Origin: Coprinellus micaceus
Taxonomy: Eukaryota; Basidiomycota; Agaricomycetes; Agaricales; Psathyrellaceae
Reading direction: 5' to 3'
DNA length: 64,000 bases
Assembly (NCBI GenBank): GCA_951394405.1
Contig: OX596339.1
Location: 248,001 to 312,000, forward strand
A program made the translations under genes and the position numbers. Positions within the stretch are counted from its first letter, which is position 1; each line of letters begins with the position of its first letter. Shown here one piece after another: positions 1 through 11,033 of the stretch. The notes beneath the pieces are model-generated. The model was not told the origin of the DNA, ran no database searches, and saw only the letters and a program-made list of their open reading frames with translations.

Positions 1-250
1 CTAAAGGGAAAATAGCGGAGGCGCCATGTGTTTAGCTGGCCTTTTCATTGTTAATCCTGAGGCTCAAAAGAGCATTCTCGGAGATTGCGCACGATATGTT
101 CATCCCGTTCAACTGGCCTTGCTGGTTTGCGACTCGGGCGGAGATGGCGGGTAGCGCTCAGGAACCTCAGGCCCTGGGGTCAAGCTTCCCATTTCCTCAG
201 AGTTGATATTTAGTCTCCGCGTAAGGATAGCAATATAGACAACATATTCC
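1..250. other. Left edge, no gene seen
   Basis: This stretch lies downstream of the stop codon of the first F-box-like gene. I see no coding frame or repeat worth naming; it probably includes that gene's 3' untranslated region. Confidence 0.4.
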
Positions 251-2158
251 TCAAACCCAGGAAAAGTCGTGCATAAATAGGGATGGAGTGGTGAGCTCCA
301 AGCGGAGGTCTCTGACCCCTCCGTACGGATCGTACCGTCTGGTTGATACCCCCATCGACCCTTCATCTTCATTGGGACCATGACTGCCAATCACCCGAAT
401 ATTCGCAGAGATGTCACGCTCAGCGAATTCTTTCTTCCATTTGGCGTACATTTTTTCCGGCTGCACGAAACGGTAGGGCACTATACCCAGAGAAATTCGC
501 CGAATAGGCATTGCGGTGATGACGGTTGCTTCGAGGGGGTTGAATTCTGGGGCGTGCCGCGCAGGTTGCATCGAGAGTTGAACTGGCTGCTTCGTCGACC
601 TTCCATTGACGAACGATGTGACGTCTTCGATTTCGCATTTGATGCAATCCAGTCGTAGGCTGGCGAGACAAGGACATAATAGTACCCCTGCCCTTTCCGC
701 CCCCGGCCTACTATCCGGTGAAAGCTCTGCTAAGAACGTTTCATCGAGGGTGGTTCCGCGATAAGCAGAGAGCAGAGTGATACCGGCAACATCGTCCGTA
801 TTCTGCACCCAAAGGCGTTCTAAGAGGCTCATCATCTTGAGGCATTCTATGAGGCCCTGGCGCGTGATGGACCTGGTATGAATCTTGAACGCCCTGATGA
901 GTATCGGGCTCTTCTGCTCGCGAAGGAAGTGAACGAGAGGGTGAGCATCGTGAGTTGGGAGTGGGGAAATGGCGTCCTCAGGGTCTTGCTCTTCCTCGTC
1001 GGAATGAACGAGAGAGTATCGAAGGATGGTGAGTGCTGGAAGCTGCAAGTCGTGAAGAAAGACGACCGGAGTGAAAGCAGGGTTGAGGGCGACGTCTATG
1101 AGATCCAGGGTGGTCAGGTGAGATAGGACCAATGGCGCCTGTGGTATCACCGCCGGTCCGCCGGGACCAACGGGCGGGGGGCTCTCATCGGGATAATCTG
1201 AGAGTGGTATTCGCAGAGTTCGCAAATTCGGCGTGGCGTGGAGCGTAGCGCGCGCATCCGAGGAACTAAGCGCGATCCAATCTGTTCCTTCCAGGCGTGG
1301 AACCCGTTCGTCGCGACCGACCGAAATCTGGATTTCTTCCAGCTCACCCCACTTGAGGGGCAAATCCCAGAGGTTCCCCTCGACTGACGTCCATTCGACG
1401 GATTTAAGAAGCGGAGCCTCCCAAACTGGAAGCTTGTGTAACGATGTTTCTCCATCCCAAACTACCGTGTCTACCTCCTCAGCGATAGCCAGCCTCTCGA
1501 GCCGCGGCCACGATGTGGAAGGGAGAGCGTCAAGAAGTCGCATGAAGATGTCTTCCGATACGGTCAGGTCGAGGGACCGAATCCGCGATGCGTATGGGAG
1601 AATGGCTTGCACGACCCTCTGCGCCTCGGACTCCAACGAGGCTCTCATATCGTACAAAGCCACAGTCAGAGAACGATCCCCAGCTGTGGCAAACCACCGT
1701 TGCATTTGTTCCATGCAGAAGTCAAGGAAACGCGCAGAACCGTGTGGGGGTACGATACGAAGACGATCCCAGAGTTGAGGAGTATTCAAAGCCACCATAC
1801 GCCAGCCCTGGCAAACCTGCGCCAGGGAGAGCGGGGCATCGTGCGCGTCTAGCCCAGGCCACCGGGGAGGTTGATCAAGGCACTGCAGAAATATTTCTTG
1901 GAGTATTTCGTTTGGGAGGCGGCGATGGGGGTGGAGAATTGCTCGGTGCTGCTCCTCCTCTTCCACCAGCTCCTTCCGGCGCTCAGTAAGTTCTTCAAGG
2001 TTGCGGCGGAGCTGTTCGATGTCCTTCTCGGTGGCGGAAAGCTCGATACATGGTTGCTGAAGGAAGACCCGGATGTCTGAGAGATTCAAATGGGAAGGTA
2101 TTGGGGTCGCTCCAAGCCAGGAGTAGAAGGGCGATTTGTGGAGGATAGCGTCCGCCAT
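251..2158 (-). CDS. F-box-like protein with N-terminal coiled coil
   Basis: A single-exon frame of 635 codons. I start it at the ATG at 2158 rather than the upstream ATG at 2227, because the next residues (MADAILHKSPFYSW) look like a normal N-terminus while the extra 23 residues do not. A short coiled coil near residues 40-75 (ELRRNLEEL-type heptads, then EEEE) leads into the F-box-like core (RRLPNEILQEIFLQCL), followed by the family's AQVCQGWRMVALNTPQLW motif. The rest is a leucine-rich, LRR-like region. Known for the family: F-box proteins bring substrates to SCF ubiquitin ligases through Skp1. Substrate unknown. Agaricomycetes carry hundreds of such genes and many are fast evolving. The neighbour at 2414 is a diverged copy in the same orientation, so a tandem duplication is likely. 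Confidence 0.85.
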   Translation of the reverse strand: MADAILHKSPFYSWLGATPIPSHLNLSDIRVFLQQPCIELSATEKDIEQLRRNLEELTERRKELVEEEEQHRAILHPHRRLPNEILQEIFLQCLDQPPRWPGLDAHDAPLSLAQVCQGWRMVALNTPQLWDRLRIVPPHGSARFLDFCMEQMQRWFATAGDRSLTVALYDMRASLESEAQRVVQAILPYASRIRSLDLTVSEDIFMRLLDALPSTSWPRLERLAIAEEVDTVVWDGETSLHKLPVWEAPLLKSVEWTSVEGNLWDLPLKWGELEEIQISVGRDERVPRLEGTDWIALSSSDARATLHATPNLRTLRIPLSDYPDESPPPVGPGGPAVIPQAPLVLSHLTTLDLIDVALNPAFTPVVFLHDLQLPALTILRYSLVHSDEEEQDPEDAISPLPTHDAHPLVHFLREQKSPILIRAFKIHTRSITRQGLIECLKMMSLLERLWVQNTDDVAGITLLSAYRGTTLDETFLAELSPDSRPGAERAGVLLCPCLASLRLDCIKCEIEDVTSFVNGRSTKQPVQLSMQPARHAPEFNPLEATVITAMPIRRISLGIVPYRFVQPEKMYAKWKKEFAERDISANIRVIGSHGPNEDEGSMGVSTRRYDPYGGVRDLRLELTTPSLFMHDFSWV

Positions 2159-2413
2159 GGTTGCCCCTATAGCGGTGGGTGAAAGGGAACAAAAGGCCTC
2201 ATCAACCCCATGCCCCGACTTGCACACAACGCGGCAATTTCAAGTTCCGAACCCTGATCTAATCTTATCTGTTCGTGGGCGGGCGCTTGCAACTAATATT
2301 GAAGAATGGCAATGGATTATGGCCGGGCGTGCAAGGTGGTCCAATGAATGGATACACATTGGTCCACAGTATATGTATTCCTTCAAGACGTTCCAAGCTA
2401 TGTAAGGTGGAAC

Positions 2414-4225
2414 TCAATCCCAGTCCGCGTCCACCTGGCCAATGCTCGGCATGCCCTCATGAGGGTCGTGCTGGGACTTCGATAATGAGAATAGGGAGGG
2501 GGACCAGTGCCACTGCGGAAATGTGATACTAGCCCACACGCCCATTTCCCGCATTTCGTTCTCCCAAGGGTTATTGTCTCTTGTGTACTCTTCGTGGAGG
2601 CACTCGTTCGCCATGGCCACCAATAAGCGTTGGAGCCTCGGGAAGCTCGTCGCTTTGCTAGCAGGGGCAGGGGATTGACGAGGCTCGGAAGGGTGACGTG
2701 ACGAATGGGCGAAAGCTAGGCGATCTTGAACGAAGTCTTTGACGTCTTGGAATTCTGCGTCGAGGTAATCGACACGTAGTCTGGTGAGAAACGGGCAAAG
2801 AGGTACCAACGCTCGCAGGAACGTCTTGTCCGCTACCACTCCCAGAGTTCTATCCTTCAAAGACCCTTGGAACCCCCCTTGATATTCATGCCAAATCCAC
2901 AAGCGCTCCAGACATGGCATCAGCATGAGGCACTCGAGGAGACCTTCGTTGGAGATGTACATGTGGTGAATCTTGAAACTCTTGATTCGGATAGGTTGCT
3001 CCTGTGCCCGAAGAAATAGGACAAGGGGATGGCTGTCGGTGGATGGCATTGGAGCCACAGGTGGATCCTGGACCGTTAGGGGGCTGGCGGCGGATAGTTT
3101 GTATGACAGGGTCTCGAGGGCCGGAAGCTGCAGACCCCCCAGCAGAAGGAATTGGGTCATGTTATGACGGATATACAGATCACCAAGCGCCAGGCTTGTG
3201 AGGTGCGATAAGGTCAGGTGTGGCTCGTACGAAGCGCCGAAATCCTCGTCATCGCTTCCGTCATTCAGCGAGATACGCAGGCTTCGAACGTTCGGCGTTT
3301 CCTGAAGCAGGCGCCTGACCTGGGGGGCACTGAAGGTTGCCCATCTACCGAATCTGTGGCTGGGTCCAGGCGACTTGTCGATTGCAATCTCCTCCATCTT
3401 CCCCCACTGGAGCGGCAGCTCCGAGTAGTCAGAGTCCACACCCTGCCAAACAACCCCTTTCAACTTAGGCGCCTTCCAGACCTGGAGTTTGTACGCGGGG
3501 TAGGGGCGCAGGAAGTCGGTGGCTCCGTGAACCCCTGTGACAGTGACGGTCTGCAAGCCTGACCACGACGTGGACGGCAGAGTCCCGAGTATGACGTTCA
3601 AGAGCTCCTTCGGTACTTCGAGTTCTAGATGTTCCACATGTGGGGCACGGTCGAGGATAGTCCTTTGCAGGGCTGCCTTCATGCCTCCCGTAGGAGTGGC
3701 GAAGAATTGGGACCAGATCGAAATCGAAAGGGGTAATTGCCCGGCTCTGTCAAGCCAGCGTTCCGCGCGTTCCAAATGGAACATGAGCACTTCCTCTTGA
3801 ACCTCCCCTGGAAGGGCGATGTGAATGCGATCCCAAAGCCTGGGCGTCTTCAGAGCGAGGTCACGCCAAGCACGACATACACGTGTTAGAAGCAAGGGCG
3901 CATCGCGGAGGCCCATCGTCGGAAGACGATGCCAAGGCCGACAAAGGGTGAATATCTCTTGAAGGACCTCGCCAGGTACCCGTCGAATCGGGTTGAAAAG
4001 GCTCTCATGAGCGGCTATCGCCGTGCTGAGGGCGGACCGTTCGGTGAAACGGGCTTTCAGAGCTCGCTGAAGATCTTCGATTTCTTTGTCAAGAACTAAC
4101 GCCTCTGCTCGGCGGTGGTCAACGAAGGTTCGAATGTGGACGATTGCCTGGTCTGGTGGAGGGGAATTGGAAGATAATAGCTCAGAGAAGGGGGATTGTG
4201 TCGGCTTCTCGCCCTCTGGCAACAT
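2414..4225 (-). CDS. F-box-like protein, second tandem copy
   Basis: A single-exon frame of 603 codons from the ATG at 4225 (MLPEGEKPTQSPF). The frame is open further upstream to 4363, but those 46 residues are basic and unlike a real N-terminus. It has the same architecture as the gene at 251: a coiled coil (KEIEDLQRALKARF), then the F-box-like motif RRVPGEVLQEIFTLC, then RVCRAWRDLALKTPRLWDRI, and an LRR-like C-terminal half with repeated L..L.L segments. The C-terminus is unique to this copy (MPSIGQVDADWD). Role in SCF-dependent ubiquitination is inferred from the family; the substrate is unknown. It ends 256 bp before the ATG of the first copy, so each may have its own small promoter. Confidence 0.85.
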   Translation of the reverse strand: MLPEGEKPTQSPFSELLSSNSPPPDQAIVHIRTFVDHRRAEALVLDKEIEDLQRALKARFTERSALSTAIAAHESLFNPIRRVPGEVLQEIFTLCRPWHRLPTMGLRDAPLLLTRVCRAWRDLALKTPRLWDRIHIALPGEVQEEVLMFHLERAERWLDRAGQLPLSISIWSQFFATPTGGMKAALQRTILDRAPHVEHLELEVPKELLNVILGTLPSTSWSGLQTVTVTGVHGATDFLRPYPAYKLQVWKAPKLKGVVWQGVDSDYSELPLQWGKMEEIAIDKSPGPSHRFGRWATFSAPQVRRLLQETPNVRSLRISLNDGSDDEDFGASYEPHLTLSHLTSLALGDLYIRHNMTQFLLLGGLQLPALETLSYKLSAASPLTVQDPPVAPMPSTDSHPLVLFLRAQEQPIRIKSFKIHHMYISNEGLLECLMLMPCLERLWIWHEYQGGFQGSLKDRTLGVVADKTFLRALVPLCPFLTRLRVDYLDAEFQDVKDFVQDRLAFAHSSRHPSEPRQSPAPASKATSFPRLQRLLVAMANECLHEEYTRDNNPWENEMREMGVWASITFPQWHWSPSLFSLSKSQHDPHEGMPSIGQVDADWD

Positions 4226-4446
4226 GACGGCGATAGTCGAAAGGGATGAACAAGGTTGATATCTGATCCCGGGCAATCGTTTGGAGCGCGGCAATCGCCG
4301 ACTTGAGTGGCGGATACCCTCCGTCCTCCAGGAGTGCAGAAACACACTGGCAGCGGCAAGCACACAATCGATTCACTTAGACATGGGAACGTATGGAGGA
4401 TCTAGACTACGTACATCGTCACTCAGGATTTCATCGACGCTTGAAG

Positions 4447-6817
4447 TTACGACTTCCGGATAAAATCCGCCGCCCTCTCCGCCAAGGCATACACAGCAGC
4501 CTGGGTATGAGCGGCCGGCACGTACGGCTACGGAAACAGGCACCTTCGTCAGCACTCGTACTCCCACTGAAAGTCGAACGGAGCCACTCACGATCACGGA
4601 TGCGTCGACGATCCTCAAACCCTTCACGCCCCAGACTCTCAAATCCGCATCAACAACACTGCCCTTCGCGCTCTTCCCCATCGCAGCTGACCCCACCATG
4701 TGCCAATACGGCGCCGAAATATTCCTAATCCGACTCTCAAACTCCTCCTTCGTAAGGAGGTCGGGGTCAGGACCAAGAAAGCCCGTTATATACGGCCCAT
4801 TTGAGGTTGAGTTTGGGGAGGTGAAAGGGGAAGCGGAAAAGAACCGCTTGGTGGTACGGATGGCTTCAGTCATGGCGAGGATGTCGAAGGGGTCGGTGTA
4901 GAACCCGGTATCGACGAGAGGGGGGTCGAACGGGTTCAAGGATTGTATTTTGATTGACCCACCTGAGGACGATGTCAGCCACCGAAAGCTGGGAAGAGAG
5001 AGCGGAGGACATACGGGAACGGGGGGTCAATACGATGATTCTGGCGTTCACGTTTGCTCCAGACGGCTAAAGTTTCAGTAATGCTCAGCGAGGCTCAGGC
5101 GTCGAGTCGAGAAGCGAAACGCACCAAGATAACAACCTCAGCGTGGGGCGAGGTCAACCCAGATGAGGGGTCGGGGTACCCCTTGAACACCTCTGAGTCC
5201 TTATCGAACCTCTTGAACAGGAACTGGTGCGATGGCCCAAACTCCGCCAATGGGCCAGTACGATTGGCCTGCCATTCTGCGAGGGCCGTAGCGGTGTCGA
5301 TCCTGCATATGACAAGATCAGTATACCTAACCGCTTGGGACACATAGTAGCAAACGCACGATGGGTCGGCGATGCTTCTGGTCCATGTCAGCAGGACAGA
5401 TACGTGATCGCTCACACCTTTCCCAACGTTGGGTGAATGGTGTAGTAAGGGAACACCAACTTGCGCAAGGTCGGTCTGGTCGCCAATCCCCGAGTTCAGA
5501 AGGATGTGCGGGGTCTCGATAGTTCCAGCAGTGAGTATGACCTCCTTCTTGGCAGTGAGCTCAATGGTCTGGTTAGAACCACCTGGATGCGAATTAGTCC
5601 ACAGAAACGATCATCGAGACGACCTGTTGGAACGTACCTGCTGTGCCCGACCCTAGTTCGACCGTCCGAACGTCCAAGGGCTTCCTGGCCGGGTTTCCAA
5701 CAGGCAAGACACGAGTAACGTACGTCCCCAGTACAATATCCAGGTTCTTCCTCGCTCGGATGTCCCCACCCAGATACGCAGCAGCTGCGCTACTCCTTTC
5801 CCCATTTCCAATCGTCCATTGCGCCCAAGCTGACGTGACACTCGAATAAGCACCACGGTATAACTAGGGCATAAGTAAAGAAACGGAAACTCACTCAAAC
5901 CGAGAGAATTCCCATCGTTGGGTTCAAGGTTCAGCCCATAACCCTGGGCTTTCAACTCCGCCGCCGCCCTCAACGAACGCCCATCGAGGTCGGAAGGCCC
6001 ACCCCACGGCAGGCTTGTACGCGTCTTCCCGGCGTATCCGTGGAATCGAGGGTCGTATTGCCCAGATGCATTTCGACCGCTCGTTGGCGGACCCCACCGT
6101 TCGTGCTTTATTGGAATTTGCGTTAGGAACAAAGACGATGGAGCGAGGATATGGGAGCGCACCTTGACCATCCAGGGATACAGAGCATCCCAAGACCAAC
6201 GCTTCGGACTCCCAGTCACCTTGCCCCATAGGTCGTAGTCGTCCTTCGAGCCTCGCGTATAGATCATGGCGTCTAGAAAGGGAATATCTCAGAGAAGTGT
6301 GAGGCAAACCAATGAAAGACACGTACTAACTGCAGTACTCCCACCCAGACCCTTCCCCCGGGAATATGTGATGGTACGATTGTTGAGTCCACCCTGCGGG
6401 GTGGTCTGGAAGTTCCAGTTGAACTTCGAGGCATCGATCTGGCCGAAGAGCCCGGGAACGGTGATATTCAAGACGCCTTCTGTGCTGCGGGTTGAAGGTA
6501 GAATCAATCTTTGGGGAGAAAGCATTGTAAGGCGTGAACTCACTCAGCGCCCGCTTCGAGGAGAAGAACTCGCGTCTTTCCATCCTCTGTGAGTCGATTG
6601 GCAAGAACTGACCCCCCAACACCACCTATCCGCGTTCGTTGGCGAGAACATTGAGCTGGAGGTGAACAAGGAGGTACGTACCTCCCACGAGGATGTAGTC
6701 GTAATTCGAGGGGTTGGTCGACTGGAGCTCCTCAAAACTTGAGTAGACTTTGCCTTCTGCGCTGAGCCGGAATAACAGGAATGACAAGGCGAAGAGTAAT
6801 TGCGGGCCTTTGAGCAT
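4447..6817 (-). CDS. GMC oxidoreductase, aryl-alcohol-oxidase-like, secreted
   Basis: I rebuilt eleven exons: 6817-6682, 6625-6544, 6484-6327, 6272-6163, 6105-5891, 5840-5638, 5582-5360, 5302-5125, 5066-5015, 4962-4592 and 4527-4447. They sum to 1809 nt, 602 aa plus stop, with every junction in phase. The N-terminus is a hydrophobic signal peptide (MLKGPQLLFALSFLLF). The FAD-binding glycine motif VGGGVGGS is rebuilt across intron 1 at about residues 43-50, followed by LLLEAGA. GMC signatures follow (GKGLGGSTAVNAMIYTRG; NSGIG). The active-site His lies in WHMVGSAAMG (about residue 540) and the second catalytic His in AAHTQAA (about 583). Known for the family (CAZy AA3): FAD-dependent oxidation of aryl or aliphatic alcohols outside the cell, giving H2O2 to peroxidases in wood and litter decay. 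Substrate here is inferred. The donor of intron 5 (GTTTCC) is weak and could be mis-set. Confidence 0.88.
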
Positions 6818-7799
6818 CTTCTAGTGAGAAATGGCTTTGGTCGTGGGTCTAGTTATATCTTCAGCGCTCAACATCGCAACTTTTATACCGGCCAGAAGAA
6901 CCCACCAGCCAGGCACGTTCTTCTCATGATATGGCCGCCCATTCCCCACTGTCGCAATACTGGCCATCTATTCACATCACCATGCTTCGATGCGTGTCCG
7001 AAGGTCCGTACAATTCGGGCAAATAAGTGGACCAGGTCACAGAGGAGTCGGGCACTCCAAGCCTCAGGCTCCCATGATCGAGGGCAACAGCGTCTGGAGG
7101 GTGGTCATGGGGCGCGTTTTCGGTGACATTCCGGTGACTTCAAAGTACCTAAAGGCATTGCCTTCGTCACCAGGAAGATTCCTAATCGTAGCTAGTTAAG
7201 GTCTCGTGTAAACGACAGGAATCCAAGGGCCCACACACCTCGGAACCATGCACGGTGAACGTTGATACAAGATGACCCAACCCCTTCTCTTCGTTGGCCC
7301 AGGGGTCAAGGTTCAGTGGGTCGATTAGTTCAAGCTCGAAACGCAGCAGACAAGGCGAGTTCTTGAATGAGACGGATTCGAGGTTGTGGTTCCAGGTCAA
7401 CAGGAATTCCCCTGTCCCGTCAGTTGGAACGAGGTTTGCTTTGATTCGGCAACGCCCGAGATTGATAAGATTCTGGGTCTTATCTTATCTCGACCGCGCC
7501 GCGACTTTGACTTCGTGATAGACAAGTTCATGCACCATACGTGTGCCAACCAACGACAGAATATACTCATGCTGGACAAACCCTTGGTACCCTCAGTTCC
7601 ATCATCTTCGCCCTCCCCGATATCGGTATCGATAGCCTTCTTGTGTCACTGTCGGCATCCCGAACTATGCAAACGCTACAATTAAATCCTATATTCTCGT
7701 TACAAATACGACAAATTCAGATATGTCTACACTATATAACGGACTGGCACGGCCCTAACGCGTTGAGGCGATAGATGCCAACGTGGAAAAGACAGACAT
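6818..7799. other. Intergenic region with GMC promoter
   Basis: About 1 kb between the start of the GMC gene and the stop of the F-box-like gene at 7800. It should hold the GMC promoter and the 3' end of the neighbour. I see only short frames with no family signal, and no repeat. Confidence 0.4.
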
Positions 7800-9470
7800 T
7801 CACCCCTTATTTTGAGCCACTTCGTCCAGATCCTCGCCCTCTCCTCCATCGCCATAGAGGTCATCGTCGCTCTCAACATCGCTCTCCTCTTCCTGTCCAC
7901 CATTCTTCCGCACCTCCCGTCGAAGCTTCTCCTCCCTCAAGCGGTGTTCGTTGAACTTCCAACATTCTTCATCTCTCCTGTTCACAACCTCTAGGTGTAA
8001 ACTGATCTGCCCCTTCGACTGAAGCGCCCTCAGTCCATCGAAGTTTGTATCGAGCATTCTTTCCATATCTGCGCGGTAGAGTTGGTTGTCTTTCTCGTTG
8101 CATATCCCATCATTGCCAACCAGTAACTCGACTTGCCTCAACCTCTGATACGGCGATTCTCTTTCCTTCGGCGCCAGAACCTTATCAAGCTCGCCCCACT
8201 GTGGGCCCAAGCTCTCGATGACCATGCACCTCCACTTGCTCCCCCCAATTAAGATCTGGATCGAGAGCTCCTCGAGGTTGATTAGTTTCTCGAAGAATCC
8301 GTCAAGCAATAGCCCGTGATATGTATCCTTGATGAGCTCACACTCTCCCCCCCACATGAGGTCGAACTCAATATCGAACCGAATCCGGGTCAGGGCAAGG
8401 CAAGAGTCAGGATGCAGCCCCCGAATCGGACAGAGGTGTGGCACGGTCATAGTGTCGTCATTCTCCCCGGGATGGAAGGCATCCATGGTGTGCATATCGA
8501 GCTCTCTCAGTCGTGTGGTGGTGGACATGATGACTTCGGGGAGCTTGGAGTATCTCCAGTGCCTCGCTTGGATGGGGACGGAGAGCGTTTCGAGGTTGTT
8601 CCACCGCACTTTAAAGCAGTCCATGTATTGGCTGTCGTCATTTGGGTTGAGGATCTTGTCGTTGACGCTCCAGGGGCCACTGTAGGTGAAGTGTCGGAGG
8701 TAGATGGGGCCTCTCTTATTCTCTTCGCCTTTGAGCCGCCTACCATTTGTTAAGCCGTGACGACTGGATTGTATGTACCGTGAAAGAACGTACCAGTCCC
8801 CAAAGCTCGTGCAGTCAGAACCACGAAGTTCTAGCCTCTCGACCCCACAACATTTTGCCATCTCCGCTACGGAGACTATAACGTTGCGCATCTTCAAGAC
8901 CTTCGTCGTCGGCCGCTGCATAATACCCAAGAGCTGCTCATCAAGACCTTCCGGAGTCCGACCATACCATGATTGAAAAATGGTCAAGCCCTCGACTTCG
9001 TGGCGATCCCATGTGTTGCCCTCGGACCCCTGGAGATGAATCTCTGTCACGTTGACTAGCTTTGAGATGGCGGATATGAGTTCGCTATTGCACAAATCCT
9101 TTCGTTCGCTGCGAGGGCCGTACTGAAACCGGTAGGTCAGTCTTTTGACAAAGGCAGCGATGTGTGGGCTTTCGCTGATGAGAGCGGCAAAGCGATCCGC
9201 GGTGTCTGGGCCTATACTATGCTCGTGGTCACCGAGCACAAACTTGGCGGGTTGGAGGGTAACAGCCTCAAAGAGGGACTTTTGGCACGCGGCCGTGAAT
9301 CGTTTGGTGGCTAGAGATAGAGAACGAAGGTCACTCTTGCTGGAGGCGCCATCGGCGCATGTGTGCCCGACGATAAGATCGACCAGCTCCAGTGGGAGTT
9401 TGAGAGTCGTCGGATGCGTGTGGGGACGCACAACGTTTCGCTGCACGTCGAACGGGATGGGAGTAGACAT
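7800..9470 (-). CDS. F-box-like / LRR protein with a probable in-frame intron
   Basis: An open frame of 556 codons beginning MSTPIPFDVQRN. An F-box-like segment LKLPLELVDLIVGH near residues 24-37 is followed by LRSLSLATKRFTAAC and LFEAVTL, a layout common in agaricomycete F-box-like proteins. The middle is LRR-like. The C-terminus is strongly charged: KLRREVRKNGG, then an acidic tail with EEESDVESDDDLYGD. Positions 8793-8740 look like a 54-nt intron (GTACGT..., branch-like CTTAAC, ...TAG) that keeps the frame open because 54 is a multiple of three; the spliced protein would be 538 aa. Function beyond a likely Skp1-binding adaptor is unknown. It differs in sequence from the two F-box genes to the left. 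Confidence 0.75.
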   Translation of the reverse strand: MSTPIPFDVQRNVVRPHTHPTTLKLPLELVDLIVGHTCADGASSKSDLRSLSLATKRFTAACQKSLFEAVTLQPAKFVLGDHEHSIGPDTADRFAALISESPHIAAFVKRLTYRFQYGPRSERKDLCNSELISAISKLVNVTEIHLQGSEGNTWDRHEVEGLTIFQSWYGRTPEGLDEQLLGIMQRPTTKVLKMRNVIVSVAEMAKCCGVERLELRGSDCTSFGDWYVLSRYIQSSRHGLTNGRRLKGEENKRGPIYLRHFTYSGPWSVNDKILNPNDDSQYMDCFKVRWNNLETLSVPIQARHWRYSKLPEVIMSTTTRLRELDMHTMDAFHPGENDDTMTVPHLCPIRGLHPDSCLALTRIRFDIEFDLMWGGECELIKDTYHGLLLDGFFEKLINLEELSIQILIGGSKWRCMVIESLGPQWGELDKVLAPKERESPYQRLRQVELLVGNDGICNEKDNQLYRADMERMLDTNFDGLRALQSKGQISLHLEVVNRRDEECWKFNEHRLREEKLRREVRKNGGQEEESDVESDDDLYGDGGEGEDLDEVAQNKG

Positions 9471-9913
9471 CGTGGTGGTCGTGGTTAGAAAAATGAATTC
9501 GTTGTCACACCGGCTTTATATGATGCGCCAGCTGTTTGTCGTTGATGGGCGCCTCAACAACGCATTGTTTCAATTGGGAAACTCGGAAGGGTCCACGTGC
9601 CAGTGGTTGGGCGCCGAAGATATTAGGCGCCGGCCCCGCTTCTGGCCCATTGCATGACCACGGCTCTTAGCCAGATGACAGTCAGATTCAAGCTTCAAGT
9701 CACCATCCCAAAAATGATAGAAATATAGTCTACTGATATTAATACACTAGTAGAGATCTCGATACACCGGTAAATGATGAATTTCGAGCCATAAAACAAG
9801 ATCGCTAAGTAATCGACCACCCTAGTACACCGTACTCGTAGTGGTAGAGCGCTATTCCGACACCGTGTTGTGCACTCCCTGCGTCGGTAGCGCGCACCAC
9901 AGTCCAAGTGAAA

Positions 9914-11033
9914 TCACTTGCCACCCTGCCCTTCCTTCTTGGGGCATCTCGCCACCTTCACCCAATAAATGACCCCAATCACCAACAACACCAACGCCTC
10001 CACCCCCGCCAAACTCGCAATAACATACCTCGAGACCTGCTCTTGCAAGTCGCTCCGACCCTCGTACCGCTGATACCTCAATACAGATGTCACTGCTACG
10101 CACCCTGCCCACATGCAGGCAATCACCAACACTACGAAAGCGTAGACCTTGCGCGGCCTGTCAGCGTGTTCGGACTTGGCATGAAGGACCGCCATCATAT
10201 GGAATGTGACCGTCGTCCCATAGGTCGTGATGGTGAACCACGACGATTGGGAGGGAGATACGACGTCAAAACAGAAGGCGACTGTCGAGAGGACAAGGGA
10301 GATGGCGTGAAGAGGTTGGCCTTTCAGCTCTTTAAACCACTCCAATCCAAAGAGCGAAATGAGGTGGTACGCGGATATGACGATCCCGGAGAAGAACAAC
10401 ACCGCAGTAACGATTGTGAAGGCCAAATCGAACTCGGCGCAGAGCATGACGAGGGACATTCCGGCGAGGCCGGACGCCATGAACTGAAGGAGCATGCAGA
10501 ACACGATGCGCGCTTCCATCGGCGGTTTGTATTTCGGAATGTGGAGGGAGAAATGGCATGCGAGTGCGGCGTTGACGGCGGCGATCGCTGCTACGGTGAG
10601 GTTGAGGGAGACTGCGAGAAGTCCTAACATGAGTCCGAGAGAATAGGCGGAGTAGACGTGGCGTCCAGAGTTGGCATCGTCTTGGTGGAAGAGCTGCACT
10701 CGGAGAGTTTCTCCAGATAGGAGGTCGTTCATGAAGGATAGAACGGCGGCTTGGACGCCACCAGTAAATGTAGACTAGCGCGTTGGATGAATAAAGGGGT
10801 CTGACTGTGATCGATGTTCACGTACAATCATGATGATGTTTGTGAATTGGTTGTAGAACGTCGTGAAGTACTCTCGCGACTCTGGACACGATGATGAGTC
10901 CCTTAGCTATGGTCCAGCAAAAATACATTCCGAACGCACCTTTGTTCTGCTCCTGGGATCGTTCCTGAGCGTCCTCCACTTTCAGGGAGTCCACCTTCAC
11001 CCCTCCTTTCTCGTTTCCCCCACTCGAATCCAT
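9914..11033 (-). CDS. Multi-pass membrane protein, family not recognised
   Basis: Three exons (11033-10940, 10881-10826, 10774-9914) join in phase to 336 aa. The ATG at 11033 opens MDSSGGNEKGG, a short hydrophilic leader. Splicing across the first intron gives EQNKESREYFTTFYNQF, and the second gives NIIMISTFTGGVQAAVLSF. Six to seven hydrophobic segments follow (for example LGLMLGLLAVSLNLTVAAI, IVFCMLLQFMASGLAGMSL, VYAFVVLVIACMWAGCVAV, LAGVEALVLLVIGVIYWV), ending in a basic tail, KVARCPKKEGQGGK. The general shape is that of orphan fungal membrane proteins with a short soluble N-terminus. I cannot name a substrate or role. The start is moderately sure; a further upstream exon is possible. Confidence 0.7.

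Noticed and set aside
1588..1989. Plus-strand frames of 100-180 codons opposite the F-box-like genes (also 1233-1778)
   Set aside because: Shadows of the minus-strand coding sequence; composition is Arg/Ser/Pro-rich as expected for antisense frames.
4447..6817. GMC oxidoreductase as a pseudogene because its pieces lie in many short frames
   Set aside because: A model with ten introns joins all pieces in phase to 602 aa with both catalytic His residues, so it is an ordinary intron-rich gene.
9838..9870. A second tRNA, from the string GTAGTGGTAGAGCGC
   Set aside because: Only a D-arm-like string; no T-arm or acceptor pairing follows.
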